A stretch of DNA of 64,000 bases from Meridianimarinicoccus sp. MJW13 (GTDB taxonomy: Bacteria > Pseudomonadota > Alphaproteobacteria > Rhodobacterales > Rhodobacteraceae), in the NCBI RefSeq assembly GCF_014901205.1, contig NZ_JACNMU010000001.1, positions 496,001 to 560,000 of the forward strand, in the 5' to 3' direction. The notes beneath the pieces were generated by a model that saw only the letters and a program-made list of their open reading frames with translations, searched no databases and was not told where the DNA came from. A program made the position numbers and the translations under genes. How positions within the stretch are numbered: the stretch's first letter is position 1; each line of letters begins with the position of its first letter. Positions 40,715-48,688 of the stretch are shown here, in pieces.

Positions 40715-41890
40715 ATGCGCTTGATCCCCGCCCTCGTTATCACCCTCGGGCTTGCCCTGCCCGCGCAGGCCGCCACCCCCTGCGGCGGCAGCTTCTCGGG
40801 TTTTCTCGACGGCATCCGGCAAGAGGCCGCGCGCAAGGGGCTGGACCGCCGCGCCACCGAAGCCTTTCTGTCCGGCGCCCAGCAAAGTTCTGCAGTGCTG
40901 AAAGCCGACCGCGCGCAAGGCATCTTCCAGTTGCCCTTCACCGATTTCGCCCGGCGCGTCATCAGCCCCAACCGCATCCAGAACGGCGCGAAGAACACTG
41001 CACGCTACGATGCCCTGTTTGATCTGATCGAACGCAACCCGGGCGTCTCGCGCGGCATCCTGCTGGCCTTCTGGGCGCTGGAGACCGACTACGGCGCGGT
41101 GCAGGGCAATTTCAACACCCGCAACGCGCTGCTCACGCTTTCCCATGATTGCCGCCGCCCGCAACTGTTCCGACCGCAAGTCTTCGCCGCCATCGAGCTG
41201 ACCGCGCGCGGCGATTTCAACCCGGCCACCACCACCGGCGCCTGGGCCGGTGAAATTGGCCAGGTGCAGATGCTGCCCGAAGACATCCTGACCAACGGCG
41301 TCGATGCGGATGGCGACGGGCATGTGCGGCTGAAAACCTCCAGCGCCGATGCACTGGCCTCCGGCGCCAAGATGCTGCGCGGCCTTGGCTGGCGCAAGAA
41401 CGAGCCCTGGCTGCAGGAAGTCACGGTGCCCGCCAGCCTCGACTGGTCCGACAGCGGTCTGGGCAAGGGCCAGACGGTGCGCGACTGGTCCCGCGCCGGG
41501 GTCACGCCGCGCTGGGGCAAACTGCCCTCGGGCAACATGAAAGCCGACCTGCTGCTGCCCCAGGGCCGCAATGGCCCGGCCTTCCTTGCCTACCCGAACT
41601 TCCACGTGCTGTTCGAATGGAACAAGAGCTTCGTCTATGTCACCACCGCTGCCTATTTCGCGACGCGGCTGGAAGGCGCCCCGGTCTTCAACCCAGGCAA
41701 CCCCAGCCCCGCGCTGTCCGCGGGCCAGGTCAAGCAGTTGCAACAGAAGCTGACCCGACGCGGCCATGACGTGGGCGGTATCGACGGCATTCTCGGCGCC
41801 AAGACCCGCGCCGCCGTGCAACAGGAACAACGACGCCTCGGCCTGCCCGCCGATGCCTGGCCAACGTCGGATCTTCTGGCGCGGCTCTGA
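40715..41890 (+). CDS. MltB-family lytic murein transglycosylase with peptidoglycan-binding tail
   Basis: A 391-residue exported enzyme. Signal peptide residues ~1-19 (LIPALVITLGLALPAQA). The SLT/MltB domain has catalytic Glu123 in LLAFWALETDYGAVQG and the typical AGEIGQVQMLPEDIL. A C-terminal peptidoglycan-binding domain (SAGQVKQLQQKLTRRGHDVG onwards, about 325-391) anchors it to the wall. No lipobox, so soluble in the periplasm. GGAG precedes ATG 40715. The repeat copy D follows directly. Confidence 0.9.
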   Translation: MRLIPALVITLGLALPAQAATPCGGSFSGFLDGIRQEAARKGLDRRATEAFLSGAQQSSAVLKADRAQGIFQLPFTDFARRVISPNRIQNGAKNTARYDALFDLIERNPGVSRGILLAFWALETDYGAVQGNFNTRNALLTLSHDCRRPQLFRPQVFAAIELTARGDFNPATTTGAWAGEIGQVQMLPEDILTNGVDADGDGHVRLKTSSADALASGAKMLRGLGWRKNEPWLQEVTVPASLDWSDSGLGKGQTVRDWSRAGVTPRWGKLPSGNMKADLLLPQGRNGPAFLAYPNFHVLFEWNKSFVYVTTAAYFATRLEGAPVFNPGNPSPALSAGQVKQLQQKLTRRGHDVGGIDGILGAKTRAAVQQEQRRLGLPADAWPTSDLLARL

Positions 41891-41891
41891 G

Positions 41892-41927
41892 TTCTTCTTG
41901 GCAGAAATACTCCCGCCGGAGACGTCC
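41892..41927 (+). repeat. dispersed gene-end repeat, copy D
   Basis: TTCTTCTTGGC, AGAAATACTCCCGCC, GGAGACGTCC starts two bases after the transglycosylase stop and ends six bases before the stop of the converging small gene, so it fills the entire intergenic gap and could serve both transcripts. Confidence 0.8.
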
Positions 41928-41932
41928 CGCCC

Positions 41933-42337
41933 TTACCGCAGCGACAACAGCGATCGCACCGGGAAGCGGTCGCCAGAGGCGGCGATCAGCACCATCCGGT
42001 CGGCGCTGCGCACCAGCGTGTCGCAGCGCGCCGCACCGCTCTCGAAGCGCACGCAGACCTGCCCGCGATCATAGACCTCCCAGGTGCCGCGACGCTCGTC
42101 GCGCCCGTCGCCCGGCAGGTACGTATAGCGATGATCCGCGAAGAACCGCGCCTCGCCGCCGTCCTGGAACCGCAGCCGAACGCCGGTGATCTGGCTTTCT
42201 AGCCCATCCTCGGTAAAGAATACGTCGGTGGGCTTCTGCCCGGTGACGCCCTGCGACTGCACCATCACTGCTGCCGTGAACCCAAAGACCATCGCCGCAA
42301 CAAACAGCGCCAACCGTCGAACATGAACCTTGCGCAT
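41933..42337 (-). CDS. small membrane-anchored periplasmic protein of unknown function
   Basis: A 134-residue protein with an N-terminal TM or signal (VRRLALFVAAMVFGFTAAVM) and a beta-rich remainder that includes YTYLPGDGRDERRGTWEVYD and GQVCVRFESGAARCDTL, the two Cys likely forming a disulfide. ATG 42337 is chosen because AAGGAAAGGGG lies just upstream; ATG 42388 is less likely. I do not recognise a family with certainty, though the tail resembles small lipocalin-like secreted proteins. It converges on the transglycosylase gene. Confidence 0.6.
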   Translation of the reverse strand: MRKVHVRRLALFVAAMVFGFTAAVMVQSQGVTGQKPTDVFFTEDGLESQITGVRLRFQDGGEARFFADHRYTYLPGDGRDERRGTWEVYDRGQVCVRFESGAARCDTLVRSADRMVLIAASGDRFPVRSLLSLR

Positions 42338-42433
42338 ACCGAACCCCTTTCCTTTGCGGAAAGTGACCCAAACGCGCGCGCGCTTCAAACAAAGAACGCA
42401 AACAAATATATGTAATTCAGTATGTTAACCCTG

Positions 42434-45400
42434 TCAGGCCACCAGGGTCTCGGCCTTCTTCAGGTCGACCGAGACCAATTGGCTGACCCCTTGCTCGGCC
42501 ATGGTCACACCAAACAGACGGTCCATCCGGCTCATGGTCACCGCGTGGTGGGTGATGATCAGGAAGCGGGTCTGGGTGCGCCGGGCCATCTCGTCCAGCA
42601 TGTCGCAGAAGCGGGTGACATTGGCATCGTCCAGCGGCGCGTCGACCTCGTCCAGCACGCAGATCGGCGCCGGGTTGGCCAGGAACACCGCGAAGATCAG
42701 GGCCAGCGCGGTCAGGGTCTGCTCGCCGCCCGACAGCAGCGACAGGGTGGACAGCTTCTTGCCCGGCGGCTGGCACAGGATCTCAAGCCCCGCGTCCAGC
42801 GGATCGTCGCTTTCCACCAGGGCCAGCTTGGCCTCGCCGCCGCCAAACAGATGGGTGAACAGCGTCGCGAACGAGGTGTTCACCTGTTCAAACGCCGTCA
42901 GCAGACGTTCGCGACCTTCCCGGTTCAGCCCCGCGATACCGTTGCGCAGCTTGCCGATGGCGGTTTGCAGGTCGATGCGTTCGGCCAGCAGGGTGTCATG
43001 CTCCTGCTGCACGTCGCGGGCATCTTCCTCGGCGCGCAGGTTGACCGCGCCAAGGGCGTCGCGGGACCGGCGCAGTCGGGCGATGCTGGCCTCGATTTCC
43101 TCGGACGGCGGCATCCGCTCGGGGTCGGCTTCCAGGGTGTCCAGCAGTTCTGCCGGGGCCAGGTCCGCCTCTTCGCGGATGCGGGCCACGGCGGCTTCGG
43201 CGGCTTCGGTGGCCGCTTCGACACGGGCTTCGGCACGGGCGCGGGTCTCGCGCGCCTCACCCGCGGCGCGTTCTGTGCTGCGTTCCAGCTCGGCGGCCTC
43301 GCGCAGGGCGGTTTCGGCGGCGGCCAGTTGCGCCTGCGCGGTGGACTTGCGCGCGCTGGCCTTGGCGATGCCTTCGGCCAGATCCTCGGCGCGGGCTTCC
43401 AGTTCCTCGGGCGCGGCGCGGGCAATTTCCAGCGCGTCCTCGGTCTCTTCGATCCGCTGGGCAAATTCGGCGATCCGGGTTTCGGCATTGGCCAGCCGGG
43501 TTTGCCAGGTGGCCATCTCCCGCGCGATCGCGGCCAGCCGGTTCTTGCGGGCCACGGTGTCGCGGCGCAATTCGTCCAGCGCGGTACGGCGCGACATCAT
43601 GGTGATGCGTGCGGCCTCGACCGTGGTGCGCACGTCTTCGACCCGCGCGCGGGCGGCGGAGAGGTCTTCCAGATCCCCGGCCTGACGCTCGGCATCGCGC
43701 AACTGGCGGCGGGCGGCTTCGGCGGCTTCCTCGTGCCGGGTCACGGCCAGCGACAGGCTGTCGACCTTGCCGCGTGCCAGGTTGCGATCGGCCTCGGCGC
43801 GGCTTTGGGCGCGGCTGGCGTCGGCCAACCGGCTGTCTGCCGCGCGGCGGGCTTCGCGGGCGGCCTTGTCGGCAAGCGAGGCATCGGTCAGCGCCTGCGC
43901 CAGATCGGCGTGCAGATCGGCGGCGGTTTCGGCCTTGTCCTCGGCCGTCTCCAACGCTGCTTCCAACGCATCCAGACGGTTCTGCTGTTCCAATTGCAGC
44001 GCCGCGGCCGAGGGCGCATCTTCGGCCCGCGCGCAATAGCCGTCCCAGCGCCACAGATCGCCGTCCAGCGACACCAGCCGCTGCCCCGGCAGAAGCTTGG
44101 GCAGGATCGCGGGGGCGGCCTCGGCCGTCACCACGCCGATCTGGCCCATCCGGCGCTGCAAGACGCCCGGAACCGTCACATGCGCACCAAGCGCCGTGAC
44201 CCCGGCGGGCAAATCCTGCGGCGCGGAATAACCCGGCAGATCGGCCCAGCCGCTGCTGCCCCCCTGCCCCAGGATCGGTGCTTTCAGATCGTCGCCAAGG
44301 GCTGCGCCAAAGGCCTTTTCATAGCCGGTCTCGACGCGCACCACGTCCAGCACCTGCGCGCCGGAGCCGGACTCGCGGGCCACCAGGCGGCGCAGCGCGG
44401 CGACCTCGGCCTGCAACGCCTTGGCCTCGCCCTCGGCCTCGCTGCGCGCGGCGCGGGCTTCGGCTTCGGCGGCTTGCAGGCGGGCGCGTTCGGCATCGGC
44501 ATCGGACAGGGCCTCCTCGGCCTCCGACAGCGCTTCTTCGGCGGCATCCTGATCGGCGCGGGCCTTCACCTCGGCCAGCTCTCCAGCCTCGACGGCGGCG
44601 CGGGCCTCCTGCACGGCAGCGCGGGCCTTCTCGGTCTCGGCCTCGCTGCGCGACAGGGTGGTGCGGCTGTCGGCCAGCAGGCGATCCACGGCCTGATGCC
44701 GGGCCGCCAGTCGGGCGACATCCTCGGTCAGGGCGGTCAGGGCGGATTCGCGCTCAGCCAGAACATCGGCGGCTTCCTCGGCGGCCTCGCTCGCAGCCTC
44801 CATGGCGTCGTCATGACCGTCGCCGGCTTCGGCCAGTGCCTCGCGCTCCTCGGCCAGCCGCGCCAGGGTCTGGGTGGCATCGCCGTTCAACTCCGCCTCG
44901 CGCTCCCGGTCGCGGGTCAGCTGGGTCAGGCGGTTGTCCAGCGTCTGGATCTCATCCCGCACCCGGGATTCCTGCGCCTTCAGCGTGTCGCGCTCGACCT
45001 CTAGCCGCTGCAAGACGGCAGACGCGATGGCGGCTTCGTCGCGCAGGGGTGGCAGGGTTTCCTCGGCGGTCTCGCGTCGCGCCACCGCCTCGCGGCTGGC
45101 CGCCTCGGCGCGGGAGGCATCCACCATCTGCCCGCGCAGGGCGTCACGCGCCGCTTGCAGTGCCTGATCGGCCTCGCGCCAGCGCCGGTACAGAAGCAGC
45201 CCCTCGGCGGTGCGCAGTTCCAGTCCCAGCGCCCGATACCGCGCCGCCTGCCGGGCCTGCCGCGCCAGTTGCGCCAACTGTCCGGCCAGTTGTTCGACCA
45301 CATCCTCGATCCGTTCGAGGTTGGTCTCGGTGGCGCGCAGCTTCAGTTCAGCCTCATGCCGCCGCTGGTACAGGCCCGAGATCCCCGCCGCCTCTTCCAG

Positions 45401-45889
45401 GATCCGCCGCCGTGCCTTGGGCTTGGCATTGATCAGTTCCGAGATCTGCCCCTGCCGCACCAGCGAGGGCGAATGGGACCCGGTGGAGGCATCGGCGAAC
45501 AGCATCTGCACATCCCGCGCCCGCACGTCCTTGGAATTGCATTTATAGGCCGAGCCCGCGTCGCGCGTGATGCGGCGGGCGATGTCGATCATGTCGGTGT
45601 CATTGAAGGCGGCGGGCGCCAGCCGTTCGCCGTTGTCGATCGACAGGCTGACCTCGGCAAAGTTGCGGGCCGGTCGCGTGGCGGCCCCGGCGAAGATCAC
45701 GTCCTCCATGCCGCCGCCGCGCATGGCAGAGGGTCGGGTTTCGCCCATGACCCAGCGCAGGGCTTCCAGCAGGTTCGACTTGCCGCACCCGTTCGGGCCG
45801 ACAACGCCGGTCAACCCGGCGGCGATCACCAGATCGGTCGGGTCGACAAAGCTCTTGAAGCCGTTGAGTCGGAGCCGGGTAAACTGCAC
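42434..45889 (-). CDS. smc: chromosome segregation protein SMC
   Basis: A 1151-residue SMC ATPase that organises and resolves sister chromosomes with ScpAB. The N-terminal head has LRLNGFKSFVDPTDLV and Walker A GPNGCGKS (31-38); the C-terminal head has LSLLSGGEQTLTALALIF and Walker B CVLDEVDAPLDDANV. Between are two long Ala/Glu/Arg-rich coiled-coil arms and a hinge around residues 500-640 (VLDVVRVETGYEKAFGAALG). GTG 45889 is preferred as it gives the usual N terminus and length; ATG 45955 would add 22 residues without family support. It diverges from the riboswitch-led cobalt operon. Confidence 0.95.
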   Translation of the reverse strand: MQFTRLRLNGFKSFVDPTDLVIAAGLTGVVGPNGCGKSNLLEALRWVMGETRPSAMRGGGMEDVIFAGAATRPARNFAEVSLSIDNGERLAPAAFNDTDMIDIARRITRDAGSAYKCNSKDVRARDVQMLFADASTGSHSPSLVRQGQISELINAKPKARRRILEEAAGISGLYQRRHEAELKLRATETNLERIEDVVEQLAGQLAQLARQARQAARYRALGLELRTAEGLLLYRRWREADQALQAARDALRGQMVDASRAEAASREAVARRETAEETLPPLRDEAAIASAVLQRLEVERDTLKAQESRVRDEIQTLDNRLTQLTRDREREAELNGDATQTLARLAEEREALAEAGDGHDDAMEAASEAAEEAADVLAERESALTALTEDVARLAARHQAVDRLLADSRTTLSRSEAETEKARAAVQEARAAVEAGELAEVKARADQDAAEEALSEAEEALSDADAERARLQAAEAEARAARSEAEGEAKALQAEVAALRRLVARESGSGAQVLDVVRVETGYEKAFGAALGDDLKAPILGQGGSSGWADLPGYSAPQDLPAGVTALGAHVTVPGVLQRRMGQIGVVTAEAAPAILPKLLPGQRLVSLDGDLWRWDGYCARAEDAPSAAALQLEQQNRLDALEAALETAEDKAETAADLHADLAQALTDASLADKAAREARRAADSRLADASRAQSRAEADRNLARGKVDSLSLAVTRHEEAAEAARRQLRDAERQAGDLEDLSAARARVEDVRTTVEAARITMMSRRTALDELRRDTVARKNRLAAIAREMATWQTRLANAETRIAEFAQRIEETEDALEIARAAPEELEARAEDLAEGIAKASARKSTAQAQLAAAETALREAAELERSTERAAGEARETRARAEARVEAATEAAEAAVARIREEADLAPAELLDTLEADPERMPPSEEIEASIARLRRSRDALGAVNLRAEEDARDVQQEHDTLLAERIDLQTAIGKLRNGIAGLNREGRERLLTAFEQVNTSFATLFTHLFGGGEAKLALVESDDPLDAGLEILCQPPGKKLSTLSLLSGGEQTLTALALIFAVFLANPAPICVLDEVDAPLDDANVTRFCDMLDEMARRTQTRFLIITHHAVTMSRMDRLFGVTMAEQGVSQLVSVDLKKAETLVA

Positions 45890-46100
45890 GAAGGTCCGCC
45901 TGAAGCCTGATTCTTGATTGCCCCCGATTGTTCGGCCTGTGCGGCCTTCTGTCAACGCTCAACCCACGATCTGGTTTCCAATTCGCGTAAAACACCCACA
46001 TATTGTTGACGGCACAGCGAAAAACCACCCCCGCCCCGGCGCAACCGCACGTGCTGGTGTCGCGAACGGACTTGACCCGCATCCCGCCATGCCGGACAAA

Positions 46101-46290
46101 CGCCGGGTGTGGTTCCCTGACGGCGCAAAGCGCCAGGGGATCAAATGGGAATGTGGAACCGGCGACCCAATTGGGGCCGGCTGCCACAGCCGCCCCCGCG
46201 ACTGTCAGCGGTGAGGGCGCGCCAAGGGCCACTGGGGCAACCCGGGAAGGCGGCGCCGCCCATCGACCCGCGAGCCAGGAGACCTGCCGC
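46101..46290 (+). promoter_or_regulatory. cobalamin riboswitch
   Basis: The hallmarks appear in order: GGGAATGTGG (46147-46156), CCCCGCGACTGTCAGCGG (46193-46210), the B12 box GCCACTGGGG (46228-46237), GGGAAGGCGG (46243-46252) and a closing AGCCAGGAGACCTGCC (46273-46288). It should bind adenosylcobalamin and turn off the permease gene that starts 51 bases later. It lies in the 451-base divergent gap (45890-46340) between smc and the CbiM-like gene; the first ~210 bases of the gap hold the promoters and nothing else I recognise. Confidence 0.92.
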
Positions 46291-46340
46291 ACGCAACAAC
46301 AACCAAGCCGTCGGGTGGACGGTGAAGAGGGACAAGACAT

Positions 46341-47012
46341 ATGCATATCGAACCCGGAATCGTGAACGGCGCGAAGATCGCGCTCAGCTACGCAACCGCC
46401 GCCGGCGCCGCGGGCGTCACCGTGAAACTGGGCTGGGACGCCCTGCGCAGCGGTGGCCTGGCCTCGCTGGTGGCACGCTCGACCATGGCCACGGCGGCTG
46501 TTTTCTCGTTCTTCCAGCTGCTGCCGCATTTCCCGGTCGGCGTGTCGGAAGTGCACTTCATTCTGGGTTCGACCCTGTTCCTGCTGCTGGGGGCTGCACC
46601 TGCCGCGCTCGGACTGGCTCTGGGGCTGCTGCTGCAGGGGCTGTTCTTTGCCCCGCTCGACCTGCCGCAATACTTCATCAACGTGACCACGCTGCTGGTG
46701 CCGCTGTTTGCCCTGAAAGCCTTGGCCGCGCGCATCATCGCCCCCGGCACCGCCTATGTGGACCTGAAGTACAGCCAGGCGCTGGCGCTTTCGACTGCCT
46801 ACCAGGGCGGCGTCGTGGCCTGGGTGGCGTTCTGGGCCTTCTACGGTCAGGGCTTCGGTGCCTTCGCTTCGGTGGCCAGCTTCGGCGCGGCCTACATGCT
46901 GGTCGTGGCAATCGAGCCGCTGGTCGATCTGGCCATTCTGGCCGGCGCGAAATCGCTGCGCGGTCTGGACCGGACCGGCCTGGTGACCCCGCGCCTCTAC
47001 AACGCCGCCTGA
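46341..47012 (+). CDS. CbiM-like cobalt permease (energy-coupling factor family)
   Basis: A 223-residue inner-membrane protein starting MHIEPGIVNGAKIALSYATA, the Met-His N terminus that coordinates Co2+ in CbiM/NikM proteins. About six TMs follow, with conserved HFPVGVSEVHFILGSTLFLL in the middle. It is under the B12 riboswitch and leads to cobW and cobN, so cobalt import is the obvious role. CbiN, CbiQ and CbiO are not adjacent, so it must work with distant partners or alone. A GAGGGA site precedes ATG 46341. Confidence 0.85.
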   Translation: MHIEPGIVNGAKIALSYATAAGAAGVTVKLGWDALRSGGLASLVARSTMATAAVFSFFQLLPHFPVGVSEVHFILGSTLFLLLGAAPAALGLALGLLLQGLFFAPLDLPQYFINVTTLLVPLFALKALAARIIAPGTAYVDLKYSQALALSTAYQGGVVAWVAFWAFYGQGFGAFASVASFGAAYMLVVAIEPLVDLAILAGAKSLRGLDRTGLVTPRLYNAA

Positions 47013-47037
47013 AACAGGCACCATCGGTGACAGACCG

Positions 47038-47059
47038 GGCCGGGGCGACAGCTCCGGCC
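47038..47059 (+). terminator. stem-loop between the permease and cobW
   Basis: GGCCGGGGC (47038-47046) pairs with GCTCCGGCC (47051-47059) with one wobble around GACA, followed by TTCT. It could reduce read-through from the permease gene to cobW; the T-run is short, so termination is likely incomplete. Confidence 0.45.
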
Positions 47060-47088
47060 TTCTGCCTTCCGCACCAAGGAATTCCCCC

Positions 47089-48156
47089 ATGCCCGCCAAG
47101 ATCCCCGCAACCGTCGTCACCGGCTTTCTCGGTGCCGGAAAGACCACGCTCATCCGCCACATGCTGGCCCATGCCGAAGGCAAGCGCATCGCCCTGATCA
47201 TCAATGAATTCGGCGACCTGGGTGTCGATGGCGACATCCTGAAAGGCTGCGGCGACGAGACCTGCCGCGAGGATGACATCATGGAACTGTCGAACGGCTG
47301 CATCTGCTGCACCGTGGCCGATGATTTCATCCCGACCATGGAAAAGCTGCTGGCCCGCGAAGACGCCCCCGACCACATCGTCATCGAAACCTCGGGCCTG
47401 GCGCTGCCGCAACCGTTGGTGCAGGCCTTCAACTGGCCCGAGATCCGCACCCGCGTCACCGTTGACGGGGTGGTCACCGTGGTCGATGGCAAGGCGGTCT
47501 CGGAAGGCCGGTTCGCCCATTCGGTGGCGGCCGTGGATGCCCAACGCAAGCTGGACGAGAACCTCGACCACGAAACCCCGCTGTCAGACCTGTTCGAAGA
47601 CCAGATCGCCTGCGCCGACATGATCGTGGTGAACAAATCCGACCTGCTGGACGAGGCCGAGGCCGCAGCCCTGACCGGCAAGCTGAAAGCCGAGGCCCGC
47701 GCCGGGGTGCAGGTGATCCGCGCCGCCATGGGGGCGCTGCCCGTCGACGTGCTGCTGGGCCAGGGTGCGAGCGCCGAGGATGATCTGGACGCGCGCAGCG
47801 CGCCGCATCATCACCACCACGATCATGATGACGAGGATGATCACGACGATCACCACCATCACCACGACCACGACGACTTCGAAAGCTTCACCGTCACGCG
47901 CCCGGAAATCTCCGATGCCAAGGCGTTCGCCGAACAGGTGGCGCAGGTCATCCGCAGCCATGACATCCTGCGGCTGAAAGGCTTTGCCGCCGTGAGCGGC
48001 AAACCGCTGCGCCTGACCCTGCAAGCGGTGGGACCGCGCGTGGACAGCTATTTCGACCGCCCTTTCGGTGGTGAAGAGCCGCGTGAAACCCGCCTGGTGG
48101 TCATCGGCCAAAGCGGCCTTGACCGCGCCGCCATCGACGCGGCGCTGCGGGCATGA
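47089..48156 (+). CDS. cobW: CobW GTPase, cobalt chaperone
   Basis: A 355-residue G3E GTPase. Walker A GFLGAGKTTL (12-21), the metal-binding CICC (71-74) in LSNGCICCTVADDF, Walker B-like IVIETSGLALPQPL, and NKSD for guanine recognition. A His/Asp-rich loop at about 240-263 is inserted before the C-terminal CobW_C domain (LRLKGFAAVSGKPLRL). CobW loads cobalt for CobN, its nearby partner. GGAATT and AAGG lie just upstream of ATG 47089. The end overlaps the acetyltransferase gene by four bases. Confidence 0.94.
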   Translation: MPAKIPATVVTGFLGAGKTTLIRHMLAHAEGKRIALIINEFGDLGVDGDILKGCGDETCREDDIMELSNGCICCTVADDFIPTMEKLLAREDAPDHIVIETSGLALPQPLVQAFNWPEIRTRVTVDGVVTVVDGKAVSEGRFAHSVAAVDAQRKLDENLDHETPLSDLFEDQIACADMIVVNKSDLLDEAEAAALTGKLKAEARAGVQVIRAAMGALPVDVLLGQGASAEDDLDARSAPHHHHHDHDDEDDHDDHHHHHDHDDFESFTVTRPEISDAKAFAEQVAQVIRSHDILRLKGFAAVSGKPLRLTLQAVGPRVDSYFDRPFGGEEPRETRLVVIGQSGLDRAAIDAALRA

Positions 48157-48605
48157 CCCTGCGGGTCGTCCCCGGCACGCCGGAGGCGGCCCGTCCGTTG
48201 CTGCAAGCCAGCCACGCGCTGATGCAATCGCTGTTTCCAGCAGAGGCCAACCACTACCTGTCGCTGGACGCCCTGCGCGCGCCCGGCATCCATTTTTTCC
48301 TGGCCCAAGGCGAAACCGACACCCCGGTCGGCTGCGCCGCCCTCGCGCACTACCCCGGCTACGGCGAGGTAATATCCATGTTCGTGGCCGAAACCGCCCG
48401 CGGCACCGGCATCGGCGCAGCCCTGCTGGACGCGGTCGAGACCCGCGCCCGCGACCTTGGCCTGCCGCTCCTGCGGCTGGAGACCGGCTCGAAACTCCCT
48501 GCCGCCCACCGCCTCTATGCCCGCGCGGGCTTCCGCCCCTGTCCGCCATTTGGCGCCTATACCGACGGCCCTTACAACCTGTTCTTCGAAAAGCGCCTGG
48601 CTTGA
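48153..48605 (+). CDS. GNAT-family N-acetyltransferase
   Basis: A 150-residue acetyltransferase. The acetyl-CoA loop is in AETARGTGIGAALLDAVETR and the C-terminal strand-helix in LETGSKLPAAHRLYARAGFR, ending YNLFFEKRLA, close to the YsnE/PhnO-like group. It overlaps cobW by four bases and is followed by repeat copy E and cobN, so it is transcribed with the cobalt genes. Its substrate is unknown and a role in cobalamin synthesis is not implied by the sequence. Confidence 0.85.
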   Translation: MTLRVVPGTPEAARPLLQASHALMQSLFPAEANHYLSLDALRAPGIHFFLAQGETDTPVGCAALAHYPGYGEVISMFVAETARGTGIGAALLDAVETRARDLGLPLLRLETGSKLPAAHRLYARAGFRPCPPFGAYTDGPYNLFFEKRLA

Positions 48606-48608
48606 GCC

Positions 48609-48640
48609 TTCTTCTTGGCCCAAATACTCCCGCCGGAGGC
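48609..48640 (+). repeat. dispersed gene-end repeat, copy E
   Basis: TTCTTCTTGGCC, CAAATACTCCCGCC, GGAGGC starts three bases after the acetyltransferase stop and lies 48 bases before cobN, which has the same orientation. It is therefore not limited to convergent gene ends. Confidence 0.8.
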
Positions 48641-48688
48641 ACCCGCCCCCGCCACGGGTGCCGCCTCCCGATCTGAAAGTCCCAGCCG

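Noticed and set aside
47806-47876. CAT/CAC-rich stretch as a DNA repeat
   Set aside because: It is the coding sequence of the His/Asp-rich loop of CobW, as in cbiX and znuC.
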